A DNA stretch of 64,000 nt, taken from NCBI RefSeq assembly GCF_000614585.1, contig NZ_BAKX01000001.1, positions 411,299 to 475,298 of the forward strand, written 5' to 3'. A program made the position numbers and the translations under genes. Of this stretch, positions 48,028 through 56,305 are shown piece after piece; the first letter of the stretch is position 1, and the number at the start of each line of letters is the position of its first letter. The notes below the pieces were generated by a model that saw only the letters and a list, made by a program, of their open reading frames with translations, had not been told where the DNA came from and did no database searches. The DNA is from Porphyromonas gingivicanis JCM 15907. GTDB lineage: Bacteria > Bacteroidota > Bacteroidia > Bacteroidales > Porphyromonadaceae.

Positions 48028-49149
48028 TTAAGGTTTTGTTATTGTTGCTTTGTACCAGTTGTATAGGAGTGGTATGCCATCCTCTAAGCGAGTCTTGTAA
48101 GACCAACCCAAACTATCGAGTCTACTTGTATCGACACTTTTCCTTAAAGTACCATCGGGATGGATACCATCAAAGAGGATAGACCCTTTGAAACCTATTG
48201 TTTCGGCTATGATATGGGCAATATCTCTAATAGAATACTCCACTCCTGTAGCCACATTGATATGACAGTTGCGAACAGGTTCGGAGACATCTTTTGGGAC
48301 AAGGTCTTTGAAAGAAACCTCATTCATTACAAATAGAGAAACCTCGGCTAAGTCATCGCTCCACATAAAGTCTCTAAGTGCTTGCCCCGTGCCCCATAGC
48401 TCTACCCTATTAGGCGCAATTCCAAAAGGAGAAAGTAGTTGTACACAATCTTCGATAGAGGTTTTTGGCGTTACCTTAAAGTCCGAAACGGGTCTATAGG
48501 TTAAGTCTTTTCTCAAAGTATCTATTTCTCCATTATGTAGAAGATGTGCCAAGTATATTTTGCGCATAATAGCAGGAAGAACATGGCTATTCTCTAAATG
48601 GAAGTTGTCTCCCTCTCCATAGAGATTAGTAGGCATAACAGCTATATAGTTACACCCATATTGGAGATTAAAACTCTCACACATTTTTAGCCCTGCTATT
48701 TTGGCAATAGCATAGGGTTCATTGGTGTACTCTAAGCTGTCTGTCAATAAATATTCTTCTTTGATTGGTTGAGGGGATTCTTTCGGATAAATGCAGGTAC
48801 TTCCCAAGAAAAGGAGCTTTTTCACACCATGACGAAAGCTTTCTCCAATTACATTCTGTTGTATTCCTAAATTATTATAGATAAAATCCGCACGATAGCG
48901 ACTATTGGCACCAATACCACCCACAAAGGCAGCTGCTAAAAAGACATATTCGGGACGCTCTCGCTCAAAGAAGCAACGTACCGCTACACTATCCAACAAA
49001 TCTAACTCTTTATGCGATCGGGTGATGAGGTGTGTATACCCTTTCTTTTTAAGAAGCCTGTATATAGCACTGCCTACAAGCCCCGTATGACCTGCTATAT
49101 ATATGCGTGCATCTTGCTCCATTGCCATAGCTCCAAAACCTTTACTCAA
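48028..49149 (-). CDS. fcl: GDP-L-fucose synthase
   Basis: NADPH-dependent epimerase-reductase making GDP-L-fucose from the Gmd product. The 373-residue SDR protein has [12 protein letters not shown] (NADP Rossmann motif, about 19-30), GSTCIYP with the catalytic Ser, [15 protein letters not shown] with the YxxxK pair, and [13 protein letters not shown]. It overlaps gmd by 8 bp; the start might instead be Met8 or Met10. The C-terminal half has a ~30-residue insertion ([19 protein letters not shown] region) compared with E. coli WcaG. Confidence 0.93.
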   Translation of the reverse strand: MSKGFGAMAMEQDARIYIAGHTGLVGSAIYRLLKKKGYTHLITRSHKELDLLDSVAVRCFFERERPEYVFLAAAFVGGIGANSRYRADFIYNNLGIQQNVIGESFRHGVKKLLFLGSTCIYPKESPQPIKEEYLLTDSLEYTNEPYAIAKIAGLKMCESFNLQYGCNYIAVMPTNLYGEGDNFHLENSHVLPAIMRKIYLAHLLHNGEIDTLRKDLTYRPVSDFKVTPKTSIEDCVQLLSPFGIAPNRVELWGTGQALRDFMWSDDLAEVSLFVMNEVSFKDLVPKDVSEPVRNCHINVATGVEYSIRDIAHIIAETIGFKGSILFDGIHPDGTLRKSVDTSRLDSLGWSYKTRLEDGIPLLYNWYKATITKP

Positions 49150-50302
49150 AGAAGTTACATATTTTGAAACCTCCCTGCTGGAGGTAAGATTCTCGTTTCA
49201 TTAATTGGATATCGTGCGCCATCATATCGGCAACAATATCTTCCAAAGTATATTCTGGCTTCCATAAAAGTTTCTCTTTTGCCTTAGTAGCATCTCCGAG
49301 CAGGAGTTCTACCTCAGTGGGTCTAAAGTAAGCAGGGTCTACAAAAACCAATGCTTTGCCTAATAGAGAGTGTACTATCGAAAGATACTCCATACCCACT
49401 CGTTCTATAAAAAGGGTGTCATTGCAAGCGATAAGTATGCCTTGTTCTTCTAATCCCTTACCTCGAAACTCGATGGTCAACCCTATTTCGGCAAACGAAA
49501 GACGTACAAACTCACGCACTTCAGTTGTTTTTCCTGTGGCTATAACATAGTCATCAGGCTGCTCTTGCTGGAGGATTAAGTGCATTGATCGCACATAATC
49601 TTTAGCATGTCCCCAATCTCTCTGTGCCGAAAGATTGCCCAAAAAGAGTTTGTCTTGAAGCCCCGTAACGATACGACTCACAGAGCGTGTAATCTTGCGA
49701 GTAACGAAGGTCTCGCCTCGCATAGGAGACTCATGGTTGAAGAGAATGCCGTTACTCGCGTGTATTCCATATGCTTCACGATAATTGACCGTAATCCAGT
49801 AAGCAAATAGTTTTGCACAAGCATAAGGACTACGTGGATAAAAGGGAGTCGTTTCCTTTTGAGGTATTTCCTGCACCAAGCCGTATAATTCGCTGGTAGA
49901 GGCTTGATAGTAACGCACCTCCTTTTCCAACCCTAACAGGTGAATAGCTTCCAGCAAACGCAAGGCACCTAATCCAACTACATCTGCTGTATACTCGGGC
50001 AGTTCAAAGCTAACTTTTACATGACTTTGGGCACCCAGATTATAAATTTCCTGCGGTCTAATCTGATCTATCAAACGAACCAAACAGGAAGAATCGGTAA
50101 GGTCGGCATAGTGTAGATAGTAGTTTTGTTGCTCTACATGAGGGTCTTGGTAAAGATGATCTATGCGCTCGGTATTGAAAAGTGAAGAGCGACGCTTAAG
50201 ACCATGTACCTCATATCCTTTTTTGAGAAGATATTCACTTAAATAGGCTCCATCTTGCCCTGTAACTCCTGTAATAAGAGCTTTTTTTCGCAAACCATTC
50301 AT
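49142..50302 (-). CDS. gmd: GDP-mannose 4,6-dehydratase
   Basis: First step from GDP-mannose to GDP-fucose. The 386-residue protein has [15 protein letters not shown] (NADP site, about 12-26), [34 protein letters not shown] with catalytic Ser/Thr and Glu, and [15 protein letters not shown] with YxxxK. A segment around residues 265-315 is less conserved. It lies 12 bp after the FHA gene and overlaps fcl. The product could feed fucosylated surface glycans or T9SS cargo glycosylation. Confidence 0.95.
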   Translation of the reverse strand: MNGLRKKALITGVTGQDGAYLSEYLLKKGYEVHGLKRRSSLFNTERIDHLYQDPHVEQQNYYLHYADLTDSSCLVRLIDQIRPQEIYNLGAQSHVKVSFELPEYTADVVGLGALRLLEAIHLLGLEKEVRYYQASTSELYGLVQEIPQKETTPFYPRSPYACAKLFAYWITVNYREAYGIHASNGILFNHESPMRGETFVTRKITRSVSRIVTGLQDKLFLGNLSAQRDWGHAKDYVRSMHLILQQEQPDDYVIATGKTTEVREFVRLSFAEIGLTIEFRGKGLEEQGILIACNDTLFIERVGMEYLSIVHSLLGKALVFVDPAYFRPTEVELLLGDATKAKEKLLWKPEYTLEDIVADMMAHDIQLMKRESYLQQGGFKICNFFE

Positions 50303-50314
50303 CTCTTTGCAATA

Positions 50315-50847
50315 CTATTTTTGATAGTAGATTATAGAGGTCGCTCCAAGGGTTATAACATCTCCACTTACCAAAGTGTAGCGCTCTCCAGGATCCAATT
50401 CTCGGGTATTAACAAAGGTACCCGTCATACTATCATCATCCATAATAATCGCTTCTGTACCCTCTGGTGTGAGGGTTACTGTGATGAGCGTATGATTACG
50501 ATCCATACTGGGGTCTGAAGAGCGGATAGCTACCTCCAAATCGGTATGCTTATCATTGTATCTGCCCACCCTATTTAAGCCCTCAAAGAGGGGGTAAACA
50601 GCGGCATAGCCAAATATATTTTCGACCACGCGTAGCTCGGCTAAAACTTCCTGAGATGAAAGTTCACCCTCTTTTTCTGTCTTTGTCTCCTCTAATGCTT
50701 TGCCTTGTGCAGAAGGTAGAGAAAAAGCCAAACGCCTTTTGCATCCAGGACAGGGCATTTCGACATGCCCCCTTTTGTCCATAGCTGCACGAATCAGCCT
50801 AATTCTACCCTTTTCTTACAATAGGGACAAACTATATACTTTGCCAA
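50315..50847 (-). CDS. Zinc-ribbon plus FHA-domain protein, TTG start, one-base deletion
   Basis: Predicted phosphothreonine-binding protein. The C-terminal half is an FHA domain (NRVGRY, SSDPSMDRNHTLITV, DDDSMTGTFVNTRELDPGE). The ATG frame at 50782 starts mid-protein: upstream, a TTG at 50847 preceded by AGGAGG encodes AKYIVCPYCKKR, but the frame breaks within 50801-50812. One added base links it through RLIRAAMDKRGHVEMPCPGCKRR, pairing CPYC with CPGC as a zinc ribbon, 177 residues in all. The -7 box at 50902 supports the early start. It leads the gmd-fcl operon; its partner kinase is not in the window. Confidence 0.78.
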
Positions 50848-50901
50848 TTGAAAATCTCCTCCTCTTATAGTTCAAAATATGTAGAAACTCTTACAGCATA
50901 T

Positions 50902-50909
50902 CAAAAGTA
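50902..50909 (-). promoter_or_regulatory. -7 box (TACTTTTG) for the FHA-gmd-fcl operon
   Basis: The minus strand reads TACTTTTG, matching TAnnTTTG. The start near 50895 gives a ~48-nt leader to the TTG start at 50847, with AGGAGG in between. Confidence 0.5.
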
Positions 50910-50945
50910 GCTATTTTGGACGACATACCCTTACAGAAGCTATAT

Positions 50946-51578
50946 TTAGCTGTATCCTTGCTCGAAAAGAGTATTAAGGCTTTCCAATAGGTTACGTATT
51001 TGAGGCAGGAGCGGAGAGCAAGCCGAGTTGTTCACCTTAAATAGGGGGATAGATTGTTCTTTGGGAGAGATGCCCTCTTGCGCTTTTATGCGTTGTACAA
51101 TCTCCTCTTCGGTGGCTTTATCGCGTAGAGCGATACGCTTTATACGTTCTTCTAAAGGAGCCTCAATCCACACTACGGCATTGCAAAAAACATCCAATCC
51201 ACTGGGAAAAAGTATAGCACTCTCCAATCCTATCCATCTCTTTTGCTGCCTCTCTCGAAATAGTTCAAAACGTTTCTTAACAAGAGGATGTATAAAACTC
51301 TCGACTAAAGCACGAGCCTCGGGTCGAGAAAATATAAGTTGTGCAAACGCTTTGCGATTGAGAGAGCCATCTGAGGTGGCATAAAACTCTGTGCCAAAGT
51401 GTGTACTGACAAAATCCTTTACCTCTCCTTCCCCATATAATAACTTAGCTTCTCGGTCAGAGTCGAAAACGGGGATGTCGAAAAAGGACAATAGGCGAGA
51501 GAAGACCGATTTGCCACTACCAATACCTCCACTTATCCCCAACACTTGAGGAGTAGTTGTTCTTTGCCCTTCTTTCAT
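50946..51578 (-). CDS. coaE: Dephospho-CoA kinase
   Basis: Last step of CoA synthesis. The 210-residue protein has the P-loop GISGGIGSGKSVFS (about 14-27), VFDSDREAKLL and the LID segment RIALRDKATEEEIVQRI. Its ATG overlaps the ybbR-like stop by 4 bp (ATGA). yajC-ybbR-coaE is a usual Bacteroidota order. Confidence 0.95.
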   Translation of the reverse strand: MKEGQRTTTPQVLGISGGIGSGKSVFSRLLSFFDIPVFDSDREAKLLYGEGEVKDFVSTHFGTEFYATSDGSLNRKAFAQLIFSRPEARALVESFIHPLVKKRFELFRERQQKRWIGLESAILFPSGLDVFCNAVVWIEAPLEERIKRIALRDKATEEEIVQRIKAQEGISPKEQSIPLFKVNNSACSPLLPQIRNLLESLNTLFEQGYS

Positions 51579-52609
51579 TTCGCCTCTTTTTCTAATATAT
51601 ATTGTACCCGAGCTGGTGTTACAGCATATCTAGTAAGTCCTATGGGGGGCTCTTCTATAGAGATAGGCAATAATTGCTCTTGGGTGTTACCATTGCTATT
51701 TTGTAGCTGATTATAGTCTACGAAAAGCCTAAAATCTGCTTCCGAAATGGAAGTGTAAAGCGATTTAGGCAATGTAATACGAAGATTCGCTTTGGAGGGG
51801 AGCAAACGCAAACGATAGCCCGATGGAAGGTTTTTAACATTGATTGTCAGATCAAAATGCTTTTCTGTAAGCTCTTCAAAAGTAACATTGGTTTTAATCT
51901 GATGGGTAGAAAATCGGATATTGGGTATATCTACCAACCCCACGATCGCTTCTACACTGTTTTTTCCCTCTAATTGTTTTATCTCTATTTTTTGAGTTAA
52001 GACAGAGGTAATGCTATCGACACCTTGTTTGCTACCATATACTTTTACCATAGAAGGTTCTAATAGTACTTTGGTTATCAGAAATCCATTTTGAGGAGCA
52101 ATCTCTAAAGCAGATTTTATGGGTACTTCTTTGGTATGCAATCTTGCAAGCTCTACGGATATTTCTCTGGGGTATATAGTTTGTATCTTGGTACCCTGCT
52201 CTAATTGTTTCTGCACCCACTGTTCCAATGTGGCATACGACACATAAAAGCGATTTTTAGAGCCTCGTAAAGAGGGAGAAACCACCTTTATATCTATGGG
52301 TTGTATAGGGCGAAATGTATAGTCAAAAAGAAGTTCAAACCCCGTTCCCTCAATCTGTACATCAATAGCTTCGGGCAATACTCCCTGCACAGAAAACTCG
52401 TTTAGAGATGTGTAGTTTAGAGGTATTTTCAGACTTTTTGTATATGTCATCTGCAAGCTTGTTATGGACCACCAAATAGAAGAAATCAATAAAAAGAATA
52501 GGAAAGTCACAAATTTCTTACCCCTGGTTGTTTGTGGTTTTAGAGAAAAGGGGGTATTCTCTTTCTTTCTTTTTATCGTAGTCTTTTGGGTAAATAACTG
52601 TAGTTTCAT
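51575..52609 (-). CDS. YbbR-like (CdaR family) membrane-anchored protein
   Basis: A 344-residue protein with one N-terminal membrane helix (about 32-52) and several YbbR repeats of about 80-90 residues facing the periplasm, for example NEFSVQGVLPEAIDVQIEGTGFELL and NLPSGYRLRLLPSKANLRI. In Firmicutes CdaR regulates the c-di-AMP cyclase; whether that applies here is unknown. It lies between yajC and coaE and overlaps the latter. Confidence 0.85.
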   Translation of the reverse strand: MKLQLFTQKTTIKRKKENTPFSLKPQTTRGKKFVTFLFFLLISSIWWSITSLQMTYTKSLKIPLNYTSLNEFSVQGVLPEAIDVQIEGTGFELLFDYTFRPIQPIDIKVVSPSLRGSKNRFYVSYATLEQWVQKQLEQGTKIQTIYPREISVELARLHTKEVPIKSALEIAPQNGFLITKVLLEPSMVKVYGSKQGVDSITSVLTQKIEIKQLEGKNSVEAIVGLVDIPNIRFSTHQIKTNVTFEELTEKHFDLTINVKNLPSGYRLRLLPSKANLRITLPKSLYTSISEADFRLFVDYNQLQNSNGNTQEQLLPISIEEPPIGLTRYAVTPARVQYILEKEAK

Positions 52610-52701
52610 AGCAGATGCCTCTTATACTGGTGATATACTAACAAAAAAGAGTCTAAAATACTACAATGTACCTTAGACTCCTCTTTTTCTATAGTTGGTT
52701 A

Positions 52702-53031
52702 TTACTGCTTGGCTACATCTTCAATAGCAGCGTAAACCGATGTCTTTTCTACTCGAATGCGCACATCTTTCGCTATTTCTATAAGAAAATCACGCTCGTT
52801 TACTTCGCTAATCTTTCCATGTATTCCTCCTGCGGTAACCACCTTATCGCCAGGTTGCATAGCCTCACGCTTTTTTTGAAGCTCTTTTTGGCGCTTACTC
52901 TGAGGACGAATAAAGAACAACCAAAAGATAACAATAAGGACTACCATCATAATGATGGTACCGATGGAACCTCCAAACAAACCTCCCTGTGGAGTTCCTG
53001 CAGCTGCAGCGTCTAAGAAAAATAAATTCAT
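52702..53031 (-). CDS. yajC: Sec translocase accessory subunit YajC
   Basis: Small SecDF-associated inner-membrane protein. The 109-residue protein has one membrane helix (about 22-42, IGTIIMMVVLIVIFWLFFI) and the conserved RPQSKRQKELQKKREAMQPGDKV with GGIHGKI. It is first in the yajC-ybbR-coaE unit, and a -7 box lies 27 bp upstream. Confidence 0.95.
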   Translation of the reverse strand: MNLFFLDAAAAGTPQGGLFGGSIGTIIMMVVLIVIFWLFFIRPQSKRQKELQKKREAMQPGDKVVTAGGIHGKISEVNERDFLIEIAKDVRIRVEKTSVYAAIEDVAKQ

Positions 53032-53057
53032 CTTCTAAGTAATTAATAATTTCTTTT

Positions 53058-53065
53058 GCAAACTT
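53058..53065 (-). promoter_or_regulatory. yajC: -7 box (TAAGTTTG) for yajC-ybbR-coaE
   Basis: The minus strand reads TAAGTTTG followed by C; predicted leader about 20 nt. Confidence 0.5.
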
Positions 53066-53132
53066 ACGGAAAAAGTACAAGATAACATCGGATGTTTTGC
53101 AGAAAAATGGAGACTATGTGCTATACTCCATA

Positions 53133-53648
53133 TTAAGCTGCAAACATTCCTTTCATTGCCTTTTCCTCTTGACGGATGCGTACAATCAGCAGGGCAATAT
53201 ATATAGGAAGACCCACACAGAGCGTAATCCAAGCATTACAAAGCAAGGCAACACCGATAAGTTCGGGGATAATGTTTAGGTAATAGTTCGGATGACGTAC
53301 AGTTCTAAAGAGGAAACTCGTCTCTATACGCTGATTGGGTACGATATAGACCTTAAGGGTCCATACATCTCTCAACTTATAGATAACGTAGAATAGCATC
53401 ACATAGGCAAAGCCCATAAGAGCCGTCCCCCATAGAGAGAAAGAGTTGAACTCTTTGCCCAAAGCATACGCCTCATACAGAGCACTGAAATAAAAGGCAA
53501 TATGTGCCAATGCCAGGAAGAGGGAGTTTAACTTGCCGTGCTGAACGGCTCCCTTTTTCTGAATATGTTTTTCGTTGCGGATAGAGAACCCAAGAGATGC
53601 CAAACGCAAGGCGAAGAAGATAAAAAATGTGATTGTAATGAATTGCAT
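53133..53648 (-). CDS. Isoprenylcysteine carboxyl methyltransferase-like membrane protein
   Basis: A 171-residue protein with about five membrane helices and the ICMT/phospholipid-methyltransferase motif RTVRHPNYYLNIIPELIG (about 115-132), with C-terminal RIRQEEKAM holding the conserved EE. Such bacterial ICMT-fold enzymes use SAM to methylate unknown lipid or small-molecule acceptors; protein prenylation is not expected. It is preceded by a terminator-like hairpin 45 bp upstream of its ATG and stands apart from neighbouring operons. Confidence 0.78.
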   Translation of the reverse strand: MQFITITFFIFFALRLASLGFSIRNEKHIQKKGAVQHGKLNSLFLALAHIAFYFSALYEAYALGKEFNSFSLWGTALMGFAYVMLFYVIYKLRDVWTLKVYIVPNQRIETSFLFRTVRHPNYYLNIIPELIGVALLCNAWITLCVGLPIYIALLIVRIRQEEKAMKGMFAA

Positions 53649-53692
53649 ATTAGTTATTGGGTTAGGTTATTCTTGTGTTGTAGCCAAGTAAA

Positions 53693-53715
53693 AAGCAAGG
53701 AGCTTTCCCTTGCTT
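53693..53715 (-). terminator. Leader hairpin or attenuator upstream of the ICMT-like gene
   Basis: A perfect 8-bp stem (AAGCAAGG/CCTTGCTT) with a 7-nt loop; on the minus strand the stem runs into TTTAC. It ends 45 bp before the ICMT-like start codon and is separate from the miaA2 terminator at 54060-54099, so it would act on a transcript starting between them. Confidence 0.6.
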
Positions 53716-53723
53716 GGTGCAGG

Positions 53724-53831
53724 TTATGCAAATGCAAAATAAATGAATTCTCTAAAAATAGAGACCCTCCTTTCGCAATCTCCTAAAGAATAGAGCAACA
53801 AAATTGTACTCTGTACCTTCTCTCGAGCCAT
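53724..53831 (-). CDS. Possible leader peptide, 35 residues, aromatic-rich end
   Basis: An ATG-TAA frame stopping 8 bp before the leader hairpin. The last residues (SIFREFIYFAFA) hold five Phe/Tyr. This arrangement resembles a transcription-attenuation leader, but there is no good ribosome site and the downstream gene is not an aromatic amino-acid gene. Treat as a candidate only. Confidence 0.2.
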   Translation of the reverse strand: MAREKVQSTILLLYSLGDCERRVSIFREFIYFAFA

Positions 53832-53844
53832 CCGAACAAACTCT

Positions 53845-53905
53845 TCTAACCCTCCGTGCTAACTCTTAAAAGGCTTAATCGTTTTGCGCAAAAGGTACGA
53901 TGGTT
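53845..53905. repeat. 22-bp-period motif array E, upstream of the ICMT-like gene
   Basis: Motif copies are anchored at 53850 (CTAACCCTCC), 53872 (AAAAGGCTTAATCG) and 53894 (AAAAGGTACGATGG), 22 bp apart, with both orientations present. The word CTTAATCGTTTT is nearly identical to a unit of array B. It is the weakest of the four arrays. It lies within the otherwise gene-free interval 53649-54138. Confidence 0.55.
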
Positions 53906-54059
53906 GAGCTTGTGCTCTTCACTCTTCATAAACTTTGATTGTTAGGATGGTTATATCTGTTCTTGTACTATCTGATTTGTATCTTCGTACTCCACCAATC
54001 TCTTAAGCGTTCTAAAAGCATTCGTAATCAAAAATTCAAAAGGTACCACAGTCACATAA

Positions 54060-54099
54060 AAAAACAACTTGCCCTATACTAATAAAGCAAGTTGTTTTT
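54060..54099. terminator. Bidirectional terminator after miaA2
   Basis: A perfect 13-bp stem (AAAAACAACTTGC / GCAAGTTGTTTTT) with a 14-nt loop and A/T runs on both sides, 40 bp past the miaA2 stop. On the minus strand it ends miaA2 transcription. Confidence 0.85.
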
Positions 54100-54138
54100 C
54101 CTTTTTCGTTGATGCGTTACCTCTATCTCAACAACTAT

Positions 54139-55044
54139 TTAAGGGGCGACTAAGTAGGCTTGTAGTTCTTCGGCTGTAATGGAGGCAGGCACTTGGAGGT
54201 AAAAATCCGTTTTCTTGAACCATGTTATTTGCTTACGGGCATAGATGCGTGTGTTGCGTGCTATTTGATGTATGGCTTCGTCCAATGAGCAGCGTCCTCC
54301 AATATAGTTAAATAGCTCTTTATACCCGATGGTATTAAGGGCATTCAAATGACGATACGGATAGAGAGCCTCTGCCTCTGCCAACCAGCCCGCCTCTAAC
54401 ATTTGGACTACTCGGCGGTTAATGCGCTCGTAAAGCTCCTCACGGGGGCGTGTGAGCTCAAAACAGATTATATCAAAGGGGCGCTCCTTAATCTGATGGG
54501 TGTGAAACGAAGAGAAAGGTTGCCCCGAAGAGAGGAAAACCTCCAAACCATGGATAACGCGCTTATAATTTTTCTTGTCTACCCTATCGTAGTAGTCTGG
54601 ATCTGCCACTTTCAACTCTTCCAATAGAGGTTCTAAACCTTCGTCCGCCCAACGCTGGTAAAGGGTTTGACGGACATCTTCTGCAACATCGGGCACATTG
54701 TCAATTCCTTTTACAATGGCATCTATGTAAAGCATAGAACCGCCTACCAAAAGCACGTAGGGATGCTGTTCTAAAAGACTTTCGATAAGGGGGATAACTT
54801 CGGCTTCGTAACGTGCAGCACTATAATGTTCAGAGATAGAGGCTATCCCCACCATATAGTGTGGTACTCGCTTCTGCTCCTCCTCGGTAGGGGCAGCCGT
54901 ACCAATCGGTAGCTCTCGATACAATTGGCGAGAATCTGCCGAAATAATCGGAGCATCGAGTACCTCTGCCAAAGAGAGTGAAAGCTCGGTTTTTCCTATC
55001 CCCGTAGGGCCTACGAGGACAAGCAGTGTACCTTTTTTTGCCAT
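54139..55044 (-). CDS. miaA: tRNA dimethylallyltransferase, paralogue 2
   Basis: A 301-residue protein with P-loop GPTGIGKTELSLSLAE (about 12-27), SADSRQLYRELPIGTAAPT, GGSMLYIDAIVKGID, the zinc-finger-like insert region DPDYYDRVDKKNYKRVIHGLE and NTRIYARKQITWFKK. It looks closer to canonical MiaA than the shorter-insert paralogue at 24754-25692. It is alone between two terminators, so it should have its own promoter within 55045-55078, which I cannot identify. Confidence 0.93.
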   Translation of the reverse strand: MAKKGTLLVLVGPTGIGKTELSLSLAEVLDAPIISADSRQLYRELPIGTAAPTEEEQKRVPHYMVGIASISEHYSAARYEAEVIPLIESLLEQHPYVLLVGGSMLYIDAIVKGIDNVPDVAEDVRQTLYQRWADEGLEPLLEELKVADPDYYDRVDKKNYKRVIHGLEVFLSSGQPFSSFHTHQIKERPFDIICFELTRPREELYERINRRVVQMLEAGWLAEAEALYPYRHLNALNTIGYKELFNYIGGRCSLDEAIHQIARNTRIYARKQITWFKKTDFYLQVPASITAEELQAYLVAP

Positions 55045-55078
55045 ACTACTCCATCTTAATTAAAACTCTGTGTACAAA

Positions 55079-55133
55079 AAAGAAGTCCTTTCTCACTATC
55101 CCTTCAAAAGAATAAGTAAGAAAAAACTTCTTT
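55079..55133 (-). terminator. Terminator after the pRiA4b ORF-3-like gene
   Basis: Long stem: AAAGAAGT pairs with ACTTCTTT, extended by TTTCTTAC with GTGAGAAA through G-U pairs. On the minus strand it is followed by a run of six T. It closes the operon running from lon through folE. Confidence 0.75.
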
Positions 55134-55165
55134 GATTTTAATAGTTCGGAAGAGATAAAGAGCAA

Positions 55166-55681
55166 TTAATAGCCAAAGTCTTCATCTCCTTCAAAAGAAG
55201 GGTATTCGATATCTTCGTCGAAGTTTTCATCCTCGAGAAAAGCATCTTCGTTCATCTCAAAAGGAGTGCTTTCTTCCAGCAAGAAGGATTCGATCTCTTC
55301 GTTGGTCAATTGAGGAGAGGGAGCCTCACCCTTTTTCCGTATTAATAGAGCCTCCTTAATAGCAGTATTGTTTGTCTCCACCATTTTTACATAGAGGCAA
55401 CGCTCCAATAGAGTATCGAAAACGTATAGTAGGTCTCTCTCTTCATCTTCAAAGGCAGAGGCTACTGTTATTTGACGTTCACGAGCCTCCTCTAAAGTAA
55501 TCTCCTCCTGTACATTGAAACAAGCATCAGAGTAGATAAAAGAAGTAAAGAGGTCTTGAGGATACTCCAGCAATTTGAGGATAGAATAGTGCAAATCTTC
55601 CAATGTAGCTTGGGCGTCTATATCAAATACACACTCAAAATCTTCCTTTTCGGGAGAGAGCAAAATGAGACGATAGGTCAT
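55166..55681 (-). CDS. pRiA4b ORF-3-like (IS1096 TnpR-family) domain protein
   Basis: A 171-residue acidic protein. The N-terminal ~120 residues match the plasmid pRiA4b ORF-3 fold (DAQATLEDLHYSILKLLEYPQDLFTSFIYSD, DEERDLLYVFDTLLERCLYVKMVE). The C-terminus is Glu/Asp/Phe-rich and ends DEDFGY. Despite the family name it is not a transposase or resolvase, and no mobile-element ends are near. Its function is unknown. It follows folE by 22 bp. Confidence 0.75.
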   Translation of the reverse strand: MTYRLILLSPEKEDFECVFDIDAQATLEDLHYSILKLLEYPQDLFTSFIYSDACFNVQEEITLEEARERQITVASAFEDEERDLLYVFDTLLERCLYVKMVETNNTAIKEALLIRKKGEAPSPQLTNEEIESFLLEESTPFEMNEDAFLEDENFDEDIEYPSFEGDEDFGY

Positions 55682-55703
55682 AGTACTACGGATTGAGAGA
55701 TGG

Positions 55704-56305
55704 TTAATAACGGCGGATACCGATGAGGTTCATAAACTCTTCGCGTGTAGAAGCTTCTTCAAAGGCTCCCGTAAAATCGCTCGTTGTAGTTAGCGAGTTT
55801 TGCTTCTCTACCCCTCGCATCTGCATACACATATGTTGCGCTTCAATAACTACAATAGTACCCAACGGATTAAGAGTTTGCTGGATGCAATCTTTAATTT
55901 GAGTGGTAAGTCTCTCTTGCACTTGCAATCTTCGAGCAAACACATCTACCACTCTGGGTATTTTACTTAGCCCTGTAATGTATTTATTGGAATATAACCA
56001 ATGTGAGCCTTGCCGAAGAAAGGCAACATATGGTGCTCACAGAGAGAGAAAAAGTCGATATCCTTGACAATAACCATCTGCCGATACTCCTCACGAAACA
56101 TGGCAGAGCGAAGGATTTCTTCGGGATCTTCTCTATAGCCTTTGGTAAGGAAGCGGAGCGATTTGGTTACTCGTTCGGGAGTTTTTACAAGTCCTTCTCG
56201 AGCAGGATCTTCTCCCAATAATTCTATTATGCGACGATTTAAGTCTATCATCTCTCTCATTTCTTCTGGAGAGAGCTGAGGGTCAAAGGTAGATTGCTTA
56301 TTCAT
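55704..56305 (-). CDS. folE: GTP cyclohydrolase I, one-base deletion
   Basis: Opens GTP to dihydroneopterin triphosphate for folate. The N-terminal frame has [44 protein letters not shown] and the zinc ligands in [21 protein letters not shown]. It then breaks at the plus-strand TT 55987-55988; one added base gives [28 protein letters not shown] and joins [11 protein letters not shown] with the last zinc Cys. The repaired protein is 200 residues, the normal size. It sits directly after the SPOR gene (stop and ATG adjacent). Confidence 0.93.

Noticed and set aside
54007..54047. Extension of array E toward miaA2
   Set aside because: AAAAGCATTCG and AAAAGGTACC resemble the motif, but the spacings (11 and 24 bp) do not fit the 22-bp period.
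55166..55681. Mobile element suggested by the TnpR/IS1096 family name
   Set aside because: The domain name is historical; there are no terminal repeats, no transposase and no target-site duplication around the gene.
55704..55952. Stand-alone FolE C-terminal protein
   Set aside because: It completes the zinc site of the upstream frame and is out of frame by one base; a separate gene would lack the active site.
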